Origin: Bacillota bacterium
GTDB lineage: Bacteria > Bacillota > Bacilli > Lactobacillales > Streptococcaceae
Reading direction: 5' to 3'
DNA length: 6,496 bases
Assembly: GCA_021781855.1 (NCBI GenBank)
Contig: JAJXWC010000131.1
Location: forward strand, 1 to 6,496
In this document: positions 1 through 5,948 of the stretch, in pieces
Layout: every line of letters starts with the position of its first letter
How positions within the stretch are numbered: position 1 is the first letter of the stretch
Notes under the pieces: generated by a model
The model's input: only the letters and a program-made list of their open reading frames with translations
Database searches by the model: none
What the model was told of the DNA's origin: nothing
Translations under genes and position numbers: made by a program

Positions 1-524
1 TTGAATGACTTTCCGTTGACGGCAGTAACAGTATCAGCAATTTGAAGTTTACCTTTAAATGTTGAATTCGAGGCAATATCCATCACGTAAACCCCATCAT
101 ATTTTAATTCGTAGGGTTTCTCTGCCAGTTTAAATGCCTGATAAACTGCAGTGTTCTGCGCTGTCTGCATGTAAAACTGATTGACCAGATTATATTGTGA
201 ATTACTCATGCCGCCCATCAAATCCTGTGCACTATAAATCGTTGCAAAGGGATTAAAATGCGCCCAAATCATCATCGCAAGATTAGCACGGGCAATTTCA
301 ACAGTGGTCAGAAAAAAGTTCCCTTTCTGCTTGTCTGTTTTGCCTTCTACCTGTACCATGTTGTTGAGTGCTTGTGTTGAGCCGGGCACCTCGAGATAAT
401 AATTAGTAGGTACGATAAGTGCAATCACAGCAATGACTGGCAGCGCAATCAGGAGAAAGCGTTTGATAAACTTGTATTGCTGTTTTTGCTTTTCTGAACT
501 TTCTTTTTGCGGTTTATTCTTCAT
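1..524 (-). CDS. sepM: SepM/YlbL-family PDZ-domain serine protease, N-terminal part (runs off the left edge)
   Basis: The first 174 codons of a membrane-anchored PDZ protease are present; the 3' end is outside the window. A short basic, Gln/Lys-rich cytoplasmic N-terminus (residues 1-22) is followed by one membrane helix (about 22-41) and then the family signature YYLEVPGSTQAL (42-53). KGNFFLTTVEIARA (67-80) follows, as in YlbL/SepM proteins. A PDZ domain begins near residue 140: DGVYVMDIASNS and the later VTAVNG are typical PDZ strands. The Ser-Lys catalytic dyad of the Lon-like domain should lie beyond the edge, so activity cannot be judged. In Streptococcus mutans, SepM trims the competence pheromone at the cell surface; here the substrate is unknown. 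The ATG at 524 directly abuts the coaD stop codon (TAAATG), with AAGGAAA just upstream at 528-534, so translation is probably coupled to coaD. Confidence 0.88.
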   Translation of the reverse strand, partial: MKNKPQKESSEKQKQQYKFIKRFLLIALPVIAVIALIVPTNYYLEVPGSTQALNNMVQVEGKTDKQKGNFFLTTVEIARANLAMMIWAHFNPFATIYSAQDLMGGMSNSQYNLVNQFYMQTAQNTAVYQAFKLAEKPYELKYDGVYVMDIASNSTFKGKLQIADTVTAVNGKSF

Positions 525-1007
525 TTATTTCCTTAACTTTTTAATTTCACGGGCAACATTTTCAGGCACCCATTGCGCAACATCTTGTCCAAAACTGGTC
601 AATTCACGCATTCTTGTAGAGTTGAGCGGTTCAAACTCAGGCTTTGCCATAAGTAAAATCGTCTCAACGCCTGTCATTTCATGATTGAAATAGAACATAT
701 TCTTTTCATATTCGAGGTCATGACTATTTCTGACGGCACGCACGAGCGCTGTCACACCCAATTTTTTTGCGATATTAACGGTTAAATCCCGTTCGTGCGT
801 AATAATTTCGACATTTGAACAATCCGAAACGGCCTCTTGCAGCATTTTGACACGCTCGTTTGTTGGAAAAAAAGGATTTTTCTGGTCATTCCTAAAAATA
901 CCGACATAAAGTTTGTCAAAAAGCTGACTGCTGCGCTTGATGATATCCAGATGACCGTTCGTCAAAGGGTCAAAAGTGCCCGTGAATAAGCCGATTTTCT
1001 CTGTCAT
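525..1007 (-). CDS. coaD: Phosphopantetheine adenylyltransferase (CoaD)
   Basis: CoaD is cytoplasmic and transfers AMP from ATP to 4'-phosphopantetheine, giving dephospho-CoA, the penultimate step of coenzyme A synthesis. The 160-residue product has the usual family length. The nucleotidyltransferase motif GTFDPLTNGH lies at residues 10-19 (Thr11 and His19 correspond to Thr10 and His18 of the E. coli enzyme). Lys43, the RAVR segment with Arg90 and Arg93 (RGLR in many homologues), and NSTRMRE at 129-135 (the ISSTxVRE position) are also present. The open frame extends upstream to an ATG at 1055, but that would add 16 residues overlapping rsmD. The ATG at 1007 has AAGGAAA correctly spaced in front of it, and the protein then begins MTEKIGLFTGTFDP as in homologues. 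It sits 13 nt after rsmD and directly before the PDZ protease gene. Confidence 0.97.
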   Translation of the reverse strand: MTEKIGLFTGTFDPLTNGHLDIIKRSSQLFDKLYVGIFRNDQKNPFFPTNERVKMLQEAVSDCSNVEIITHERDLTVNIAKKLGVTALVRAVRNSHDLEYEKNMFYFNHEMTGVETILLMAKPEFEPLNSTRMRELTSFGQDVAQWVPENVAREIKKLRK

Positions 1008-1012
1008 TTTAC

Positions 1013-1019
1013 TTTCCTT
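1013..1019 (-). promoter_or_regulatory. Ribosome binding site that fixes the coaD start
   Basis: AAGGAAA on the minus strand ends 5 nt before the ATG at 1007 and lies in the 13-nt gap after the rsmD stop. No comparable Shine-Dalgarno sequence precedes the upstream in-frame ATG at 1055, so this site decides the start in favour of the 160-residue CoaD. Confidence 0.8.
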
Positions 1020-1020
1020 A

Positions 1021-1560
1021 TCAAAATTCGTAGATTGAGATTTTAGAAATCCCATAGATTTTCTGCTTTGTCAAATGTAGCTCCCCAATCATTTCTGGCA
1101 GTTCTACCGCTTTGTCCGTCTCGCAGACAACGATTGCATTTTCCGTCAAAAGCTGACGCGATTGCATTTCCAGAAGATTTTTCATGATGTGCTCCTTAGC
1201 GTAAGGCGGGTCGAGCAGCACAAGGTCAAAAGGCTCTGCCAACACTGACAATGCACGTTCTGCAGGGATTTTCAGCAGTTGAAACTTCTGCGATTCTTTG
1301 GTCATTTTGATGTTTTCTAAAATTACCGTCTGTGCACTGCGGTCTTTTTCTACTTGCACGGCAAAATCCATGCCCCGCGAAATCGCTTCAATTGACAAGG
1401 AACCGCTGCCCGCAAATAAATCCAACACCCGACCACCCGAAAAATAAGGCCCAATCATGTTAAAAATAGCGCCTTTCACTTTGTCCGTCGTCGGGCGCGT
1501 CGTCTTTCCTGCCAATGTTTTCAACGGTCTGCCACCGTAATTTCCCGAAACAACTCTCAT
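1021..1560 (-). CDS. rsmD: 16S rRNA (guanine(966)-N2)-methyltransferase RsmD
   Basis: RsmD transfers a methyl group from S-adenosylmethionine to N2 of G966 in 16S rRNA during 30S assembly in the cytoplasm. The 179-residue protein begins with the family N-terminus MRVVSGNYGGRPL and has the conserved TRPTTDKVKGAIFN block at 21-34. It then has the SAM-binding motif I DLFAGSGSLSIEAISRG (47-63) and the catalytic motif DPPY at 117-120. Length and motif order are normal for the family. The start is secure: an in-frame TGA lies eight codons upstream and homologues begin the same way. The site lacks a usable Shine-Dalgarno sequence (AGAAG sits only 2 nt from the ATG). Instead, an extended -10 element lies 7 nt before the ATG, so the mRNA may be leaderless. 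It appears to be the first gene of the rsmD-coaD-sepM operon. Confidence 0.96.
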   Translation of the reverse strand: MRVVSGNYGGRPLKTLAGKTTRPTTDKVKGAIFNMIGPYFSGGRVLDLFAGSGSLSIEAISRGMDFAVQVEKDRSAQTVILENIKMTKESQKFQLLKIPAERALSVLAEPFDLVLLDPPYAKEHIMKNLLEMQSRQLLTENAIVVCETDKAVELPEMIGELHLTKQKIYGISKISIYEF

Positions 1561-1567
1561 AACTTCT

Positions 1568-1576
1568 ATTTTATCA
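1568..1576 (-). promoter_or_regulatory. rsmD: Putative extended -10 promoter of the rsmD-coaD-sepM operon
   Basis: Read on the minus strand this is TGATAAAAT, an extended -10 (TGn plus TAAAAT, one mismatch to TATAAT). No good -35 hexamer is visible 16-18 nt upstream, which extended -10 promoters tolerate. It lies after the terminator at 1606-1640 and exactly 7 nt before the rsmD ATG, so transcription would start at or next to the initiation codon. Confidence 0.55.
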
Positions 1577-1605
1577 CAAAATCAAGCAGACAAAAGCACA
1601 AAAGC

Positions 1606-1640
1606 AAAAAGTTCGGTAACCAGCCGAACCCTTTGTTTTT
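1606..1640 (-). terminator. Rho-independent terminator after the transporter/immunity block, possibly bidirectional
   Basis: GTTCGG (1611-1616) and CCGAAC (1624-1629) form a 6-bp stem around a 7-nt loop. On the minus strand the stem is followed by TTTTTGCTTTTG (from 1610 downward), as expected for a terminator of the gene ending at 1730. On the plus strand it is followed by CTTTGTTTTT (1631-1640), so it could also work in that direction, though no plus-strand gene is evident upstream. It separates the transporter block from the rsmD operon. Confidence 0.75.
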
Positions 1641-1729
1641 AGGAGTAATCTTAATGAAAAATTTTATTGGAATAAACATAGTATAACGGCTTTTGCTTAA
1701 TCACTACACAACTGGCGCTAAAAATGAAC

Positions 1730-2059
1730 TTAAACACTATGATAAGGATGATATCCCGACCAAATTTGCCCAGAATTATTTTTTCCTTCATTATTCAATC
1801 TTGAAAAATTTGGCGTTCCATAGGTCTCAATTAAATCATTGTACAACTTTTGAATATCTGCTGATAGCGGTTTTCCTGTATTTTCCGTATGAATTTTCAT
1901 TGATAAGCAAAAAGCATTTATGGTATCGCCAAATGGATAACCTTGCTCAATCTCTCGTATTCGTTTTCTTAAAAAATGTTTTTCCATGCTATCCAAGTCT
2001 TCGGATTGTACCAAGCCCAACATTCGCTGATAAAATCTATCCTGTCTATCTGTCAGCAT
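1730..2059 (-). CDS. Small cytoplasmic protein resembling bacteriocin immunity proteins (EntA_Immun/LciA-like)
   Basis: The 109-residue product has no signal peptide or membrane helix and looks all-helical over residues 1-80. The pattern is DLDSMEKHFLRKRIREIE (21-38), a helix with NAFCLSMKI (48-56), then LSADIQKLYNDLI (65-77), followed by a polar, Asn/Gly/Tyr-rich tail (80-109). By eye this matches the four-helix layout of immunity proteins such as lactococcal LciA, where an acidic turn with E-x-x-x-L precedes two helices and an LS/LN-x-D-x-x-x-LY helix. The resemblance is weak at the identity level, so function is inferred. The gene is very likely real: its ATG is one base after the clc stop, and AAAGGGAGGA lies 7 nt upstream. 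An overlapping plus-strand frame begins at TTG without a ribosome binding site. No bacteriocin precursor gene is visible in the window. Confidence 0.8.
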   Translation of the reverse strand: MLTDRQDRFYQRMLGLVQSEDLDSMEKHFLRKRIREIEQGYPFGDTINAFCLSMKIHTENTGKPLSADIQKLYNDLIETYGTPNFSRLNNEGKNNSGQIWSGYHPYHSV

Positions 2060-2060
2060 T

Positions 2061-3317
2061 TTAGTTCCTCCCTTTCAGAATTACACGTGAAGTTCCAACA
2101 GCCAGAACCGCCCCCAAGCCCAACGGTAAAAATGCCGAATAACCCAAATGACTGACTTCAATCATCATGAACAGTGCCATGAGTGGTGCCTGTTGTGAAG
2201 CCGAAAGCAAGGCAACAGCGCCCAAAACCGCACATTCCCCAATCGTGGCGCTTCCTGAAGCTAGAGGAACAAAGATGAAGCCTGCGCTAGCCCCAAGCGC
2301 TGCCCCTATTGCAATCGCAGGGGTCAAAGTACCCCCAGCAGCGCCTGAGCGTATGGTCAATACCGTTACCACACCTTTTGCAAGCGCTCCGAGTAGCAAA
2401 AGCGGAACAAGACTGCTGCTTACCGAATTGATAGAAAGTTGTGCAAGTGCCCGACCATTGCCCATAATCTGTGGAAAAATCATCGCAATCAAGCCTGTAA
2501 GACCCGCCATAAGCGGAAGCTCCCATAAAATCGCCTTGCTCCTTGTCTGATGCGCCTCAGCCCATTTGAACGCCTTGCGGAAAAGCGCACCAATCACACC
2601 GCACAGCGGCGCAACGACAAGCACGAAAAGCATAAAAAGCAAAGAGAATTTTACATCGCCAACTAAATAGTAAGGTTTCAAGCCTTTGACCATCGAGCCT
2701 ATCAGCATCGCAATCACGGACATCGTCAAGCTCACTGTCACTGTTCGAATGGTAATTTTCCGCAACAAAATCTCTACGCAGAAAAACATTCCTGTCAAGG
2801 GGGCGATATAAACCCCTGCAAAGCCTGCTCCTGCTGCTGCGGCAATCAGTAGTTTTCGGTCATCATTTGACAAATCTGTCAAATTCATTTTTCGTAAGAA
2901 AGTTGTCCATTTCTGCGCAAACATCGCACCTGCTTCTCGTGGTGCCAATTCGCGCCCGACCGAGCCACCCGTGCCGACGTAAAAAATCTGTGTCATGACA
3001 TGGACTAATGTTTGCCAAGCAGGGATTTTCTCGCCAGATAGCCCTTTAGCAATCGTACTTGAATACTTGAACTTGGTTCGCAAAATCGACCAGATGACGG
3101 CGGCAATCCCGCCACCAATCAGGACAGACAGGAGACGATGCACAGGAAAAGTCCCGATTGCCGCAGGCTGCGCTGCGTTTTCCACAAAGCCCAGAAATGC
3201 CTGCTCAACAAAATCCAAAAAGAGACTCAAAAGTCCTGAACTCACACCCGTGACAATCCCCAGAACCACGACTGACAGCGCTAAAATCGTCGTTTCATTT
3301 TTTATTACTTTAGTCAT
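2061..3317 (-). CDS. ClC-family chloride channel/transporter
   Basis: An integral membrane anion channel or anion/H+ exchanger of the ClC family, 418 residues from the ATG at 3317. Counting from that ATG, the expected motifs occur in order: LSGEKIP (93-99, the GSGIP region, altered), VGRELAPREAGA (120-131, with the external gating glutamate as Glu123), and IAPLTGMFFCVEIL (171-184). These are followed by GNGRALAQ (286-293), SGAAGGTLTPAIAIGAALG (324-342), and QQAPLMALFMMIEVSHLGYSAFLP (375-398, with Tyr393 aligning to Tyr445 of the E. coli protein). The residue after Glu182 is Ile where exchangers usually have the internal proton glutamate. No CBS domain is present. The frame is also open to an ATG at 3353 (12 more residues, overlapping the upstream gene by 17 bp), but neither ATG has a Shine-Dalgarno sequence. 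I chose 3317 because TGATATAAT lies 7 nt before it. Cotranscription with the upstream exporter gene is also possible. Confidence 0.93.
   Translation of the reverse strand: MTKVIKNETTILALSVVVLGIVTGVSSGLLSLFLDFVEQAFLGFVENAAQPAAIGTFPVHRLLSVLIGGGIAAVIWSILRTKFKYSSTIAKGLSGEKIPAWQTLVHVMTQIFYVGTGGSVGRELAPREAGAMFAQKWTTFLRKMNLTDLSNDDRKLLIAAAAGAGFAGVYIAPLTGMFFCVEILLRKITIRTVTVSLTMSVIAMLIGSMVKGLKPYYLVGDVKFSLLFMLFVLVVAPLCGVIGALFRKAFKWAEAHQTRSKAILWELPLMAGLTGLIAMIFPQIMGNGRALAQLSINSVSSSLVPLLLLGALAKGVVTVLTIRSGAAGGTLTPAIAIGAALGASAGFIFVPLASGSATIGECAVLGAVALLSASQQAPLMALFMMIEVSHLGYSAFLPLGLGAVLAVGTSRVILKGRN
2066..2075 (-). promoter_or_regulatory. Strong ribosome binding site inside the 3' end of clc
   Basis: AAAGGGAGGA on the minus strand contains GGAGG 7 nt before the ATG at 2059 and overlaps the last codons of clc. 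It is the best Shine-Dalgarno sequence in the window. It supports both the reality and the start of the 109-residue gene, and implies translation coupled to clc. Confidence 0.85.
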
Positions 3318-3324
3318 TAGAATT

Positions 3325-3333
3325 ATTATATCA
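3325..3333 (-). promoter_or_regulatory. Putative extended -10 promoter of clc
   Basis: On the minus strand this is TGATATAAT, a perfect match to the extended -10 consensus TGnTATAAT. It ends 7 nt before the ATG at 3317 and overlaps nothing but the junction after the upstream exporter gene, whose TGA is at 3337-3339. The -35 position (ATGAGC at 17-nt spacing) is poor. A transcript from here would begin at or one base before the ATG, that is, without a leader. The alternative is that this is A/T-rich junction sequence and clc is read only from the upstream promoter. Confidence 0.5.
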
Positions 3334-3336
3334 TTT

Positions 3337-4557
3337 TCAACCCCTTTGCTCATGTCGCTGAATCGCCCTCACGCCAGGCACGATTGCAAGTAAAGTCACA
3401 AATACCATAATCAATGCCATGCCGAAACTACCGTAATACTGCGAGCCTGACACCATTAATCCTGACAAAATACTGGACATGGCACCTGCAAAAGTCCAAA
3501 CGCCTGTGTAGGCACCTGCTTGCTCTGGATTCATCATGTTTGCCATTAGCGCTTGTCCAAAAGTGATAAAAATCATTTCGCCAATTGTTTCGATGATAAT
3601 CGCTACCATTTCAAGCGCAAACGAATTAACCATAAAAGCCATCACAAATCCCAAGCCAGTCAGTGCTGCTCCGATTGCATAGCCTTTGCGATTGGACCAG
3701 TTTGCCACAAGTTTGCGAATCAAATTCATAAATAGCACAATCAGCACCGTATTGACAATCGTCATCAGCGTCAGCATCCGCTGTCCGTAAATTGTGATAT
3801 GAAACAACGTCATAATGTGAAAATTTTCACCAAGATGAACAGGCAGACCATAATTGAACTGGATATAAAACATGGCGACAAAAATTCCTGCAAAAGCATA
3901 CAGCATAAAAATTTTGTCTTTTGATACCTGTCTGTAGGCTTGAAAGATATTCATTTCTTCTTTTAGCGCTCTTTTACTGGGGTCAAAAGTCTCGGTAATC
4001 ATAAACTCTACAATCAAGAGTGTGATAATCTGTGCAACAGCAAGTCCCACCAATAATTCAAAAAGATAATCTTGAAAAAGCCAGCCGGACAGCGCCGAAC
4101 CAATCGCAATCGCAAGATTGATAATCCAATAATTGATGGAATAGACGATTTTTCGATTGGACACGTCCGAGGCATCAACAATCATTGCTTCTGCACCTGT
4201 GTTAAAAAAGCCAAAGCCAAACTCCATGACCAGAAAGCCGACAAAAGTCAGCCACGGATTAAAAAGCATCGGCGAATTGGCGAACGCCGCCAAAATTGCA
4301 CCAAGACTCGTCAGCACGCGCCCAATCAGCATCACGGGTCGGCGTCCTTCTTGGTCCGTGCGATGCCCTGCATAAATGCCCGTTGCAAAACTGGCGACAC
4401 TAGAGATAATGAGCAAAATCCCTGTGATGCCTGCGCCAAGATACTTGGCATAATAAATCGCCATTGAAGCATTGACTGAGCTCCCAGCGATAAGACTAAT
4501 AAAGGTAATCATCAAGCGCAAGCGAATGTTGCGATTGAGCGAGAAAAAATCTTTCAT
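3337..4557 (-). CDS. LmrP-like major facilitator multidrug exporter (complete copy, nearest clc)
   Basis: A 406-residue, 12-helix MFS protein of the drug/H+ antiporter type, expected in the cytoplasmic membrane. Motif A is GHRTDQEGRRP (64-74) between helices 2 and 3. INYWIINLAI (141-150), QVSKDKIFM (210-218), YGQRMLT (257-263), GEMIF (326-330) and NPEQAGAYTG (343-352) follow. It collinearly matches the lactococcal multidrug transporter LmrP (408 residues, from memory). Asp68, Asp128 and Glu327 occupy the same positions, but LmrP Asp142 and Asp235 are Asn142 and Asn235 here. Glu123 and Glu323 are extra acids in helices 4 and 10. It is a paralogue of the next two genes upstream. The ATG is supported by the same MKDF start in its neighbour, although the Shine-Dalgarno sequence is poor (A-rich AGAAAAGAAATAG). 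Export of hydrophobic drugs is inferred; the real substrate is unknown. Confidence 0.92.
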   Translation of the reverse strand: MKDFFSLNRNIRLRLMITFISLIAGSSVNASMAIYYAKYLGAGITGILLIISSVASFATGIYAGHRTDQEGRRPVMLIGRVLTSLGAILAAFANSPMLFNPWLTFVGFLVMEFGFGFFNTGAEAMIVDASDVSNRKIVYSINYWIINLAIAIGSALSGWLFQDYLFELLVGLAVAQIITLLIVEFMITETFDPSKRALKEEMNIFQAYRQVSKDKIFMLYAFAGIFVAMFYIQFNYGLPVHLGENFHIMTLFHITIYGQRMLTLMTIVNTVLIVLFMNLIRKLVANWSNRKGYAIGAALTGLGFVMAFMVNSFALEMVAIIIETIGEMIFITFGQALMANMMNPEQAGAYTGVWTFAGAMSSILSGLMVSGSQYYGSFGMALIMVFVTLLAIVPGVRAIQRHEQRG

Positions 4558-4712
4558 TTTCTATTTCTTTTCTATATTTTCAAAATTGAGGAGATTATTT
4601 CATGAACAGGCGATTCTTTCTTTTCATTGATGACTAGAACAAAATCAGAGCTTGCTATTAAGACTAAATGCTTTAAAAGATAGTGTTTTGTTAATCAACC
4701 TGATGTAAGAAT
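4558..4712 (-). other. Intergenic region between the two complete exporter genes
   Basis: This 155-bp A/T-rich gap has no clear terminator for the upstream gene and no convincing -35/-10 pair. On the minus strand it holds a 10-codon frame, MKRKNRLFMK (ATG at 4627, stop at 4595-4597), ending 37 nt before the exporter ATG. Just downstream of that stop is the pyrimidine run CTCCTC. The mini-frame has no Shine-Dalgarno sequence and may be chance. The sequence is not visibly related to the 154-bp gap before the neighbouring copy. Confidence 0.4.
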
Positions 4713-5948
4713 CTATCTGTTTATCAGTTTCAAAAGGCGCTGATGGTGCATTTTTAAGGCAATAAGCGCAGGGAAAATTGTCAAAAGTGTAACAAAAATC
4801 ATCACCACACCAAGACCGTAATCTCCATAAACCATCGTTCCTGAAACTACCATTCCCGCAATAAAATTGGCAATCGGATAGGTTATACTGACTGCTCCCG
4901 TATAAACACCTGCCGCATCCTGCTTCATCAGATTAGCCGTCAAGACCTGTAAAAATGCAACAGCAATCATTTCTCCCGAAGTATCAAGAAGTATGGCAAT
5001 CATCTCCATAGAAAAGCTGTGGCTAAACAAGGCAAGCACGAGCCCTGCTCCCTCTAAGGTCGTACCAATCACGATTCCATTTTTAGTACTCCAATTTTTA
5101 GTGAACTGTCTGATAATTGGCATAAAAATAATGACGAGAATGGTATTAAGCATTAACATAATCGTCAACATTCGTTGTCCATACACCTGCATTCCCAGTA
5201 CATTTGTTGTACGAAAAGTACTAGATAAATGAACTGGGAGAAAAAAACTGACAGCACTATTAAACATTGAACCGCCAATCAAACTTACCATATAAATCAT
5301 AAATATTTTGTCTTTTGAAACTTGAAAATACGCTTTAAAAATGTTGCTCTGGTGTGTTTTATGATGTTTAACAGGTTGAAAGGTTTCGCGGATTCCCCAA
5401 AAGGTAATGATTAAATTAGTCAGATAAGCCACAGCAATAAGCATCAGTAGCTCATCAAAATAATCACGAAACAACCAACCTGAAAGGGCTGCACCAAAGG
5501 CGATTGCAAGGTTAATCATCCAATATTGTAGAGCGTAAACTTTTTTCCGACTTTCTGAATCAGTCAAATCAACCACCATCGCTTCAAGCGAAGTTCCGCA
5601 TAAACCACTCCCAAAGCTTTCAAGCATAAAGCCTATAAAAGTCAACCACGGATTGAAAAAGAGAGTATTTGCCAAAATGGCAAATAACATACCAATAAAT
5701 GCTATCAAATTGCCAGAAACAATCATCGGTCTGCGTCCGTGTAAATCCGACCAATGCCCCGCCAAAAGTCCTGTAAGAAAGCTGACGATTGAGCCAATAA
5801 TCAGTAAAATCCCTGTAATCCCAACTCCCATGTGCTGATTATAGTAAATGGTCATCGAGCCTTCAACTGTAGAAAAAGCGCCAAGCGCAATGAACATTGT
5901 AATCAGTCTGAGTTTGATATTGAGCTCAAGCTCAATAAAATCTTTCAT
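4713..5948 (-). CDS. LmrP-like major facilitator multidrug exporter (complete middle copy)
   Basis: A 411-residue, 12-helix MFS protein, paralogous to both flanking genes. Long blocks are shared with the copy at 3337-4557: GITGILLII (43-51), FNPWLTF (98-104), INLAIAFGAALSGWLF (145-160), QVSKDKIFM (209-217) and YGQRMLT (256-262). Motif A is GHWSDLHGRRP (64-74). SMTIYYNQHMG (31-41) is almost the same as my memory of the LmrP segment. Asp68, Asp127 and Glu326 are kept, while positions equivalent to LmrP Asp142 and Asp235 are Gln141 and Ser234. Glu29 in helix 1, Glu122 in helix 4 and Asp322 in helix 10 are additional membrane acids. A short basic tail (HHQRLLKLINR) follows helix 12. Parts of the gene are markedly more A/T-rich than its neighbour (the line at 5281-5340 is 20% G+C). 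The start has AAAAGG only 3 nt before the ATG. Substrate is unknown. Confidence 0.92.
   Translation of the reverse strand: MKDFIELELNIKLRLITMFIALGAFSTVEGSMTIYYNQHMGVGITGILLIIGSIVSFLTGLLAGHWSDLHGRRPMIVSGNLIAFIGMLFAILANTLFFNPWLTFIGFMLESFGSGLCGTSLEAMVVDLTDSESRKKVYALQYWMINLAIAFGAALSGWLFRDYFDELLMLIAVAYLTNLIITFWGIRETFQPVKHHKTHQSNIFKAYFQVSKDKIFMIYMVSLIGGSMFNSAVSFFLPVHLSSTFRTTNVLGMQVYGQRMLTIMLMLNTILVIIFMPIIRQFTKNWSTKNGIVIGTTLEGAGLVLALFSHSFSMEMIAILLDTSGEMIAVAFLQVLTANLMKQDAAGVYTGAVSITYPIANFIAGMVVSGTMVYGDYGLGVVMIFVTLLTIFPALIALKMHHQRLLKLINR

Noticed and set aside
1008..1055. Upstream ATG extending CoaD by 16 residues
   Set aside because: It would overlap rsmD, has no ribosome binding site, and the extension is unlike the CoaD N-terminus; the ATG at 1007 has AAGGAAA in front.
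1671..1690. TATACT on the minus strand (about 1680-1685) as an alternative promoter for rsmD
   Set aside because: No -35 at usable spacing, and a transcript from here would run straight into the terminator hairpin at 1606-1640 before reaching rsmD.
1693..2064. Plus-strand frame of 123 codons in the region of the small gene
   Set aside because: It starts at TTG without a ribosome binding site and lies opposite the minus-strand 109-codon gene, which has a strong Shine-Dalgarno sequence and is coupled to clc.
2167..2550. Plus-strand frame of 127 codons inside clc, and similar long plus-strand frames within the exporters
   Set aside because: They are antisense shadows of clear membrane-protein genes, with no domain features or binding sites of their own.
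4588..4637. Plus-strand frame MNRRFFLFIDD with GAGGAG 8 nt upstream (ATG at 4602)
   Set aside because: Only 11 codons, antisense to the operon, with no convincing promoter; its GAGGAG is simply the complement of the CTCCTC run in the minus-strand leader. Most likely chance.
4691..4712. ATCA/TGAT mini-hairpin after the middle exporter as a terminator
   Set aside because: Only a 4-bp A/T stem with a 3-nt loop and no T-run directly after it; too weak to call.
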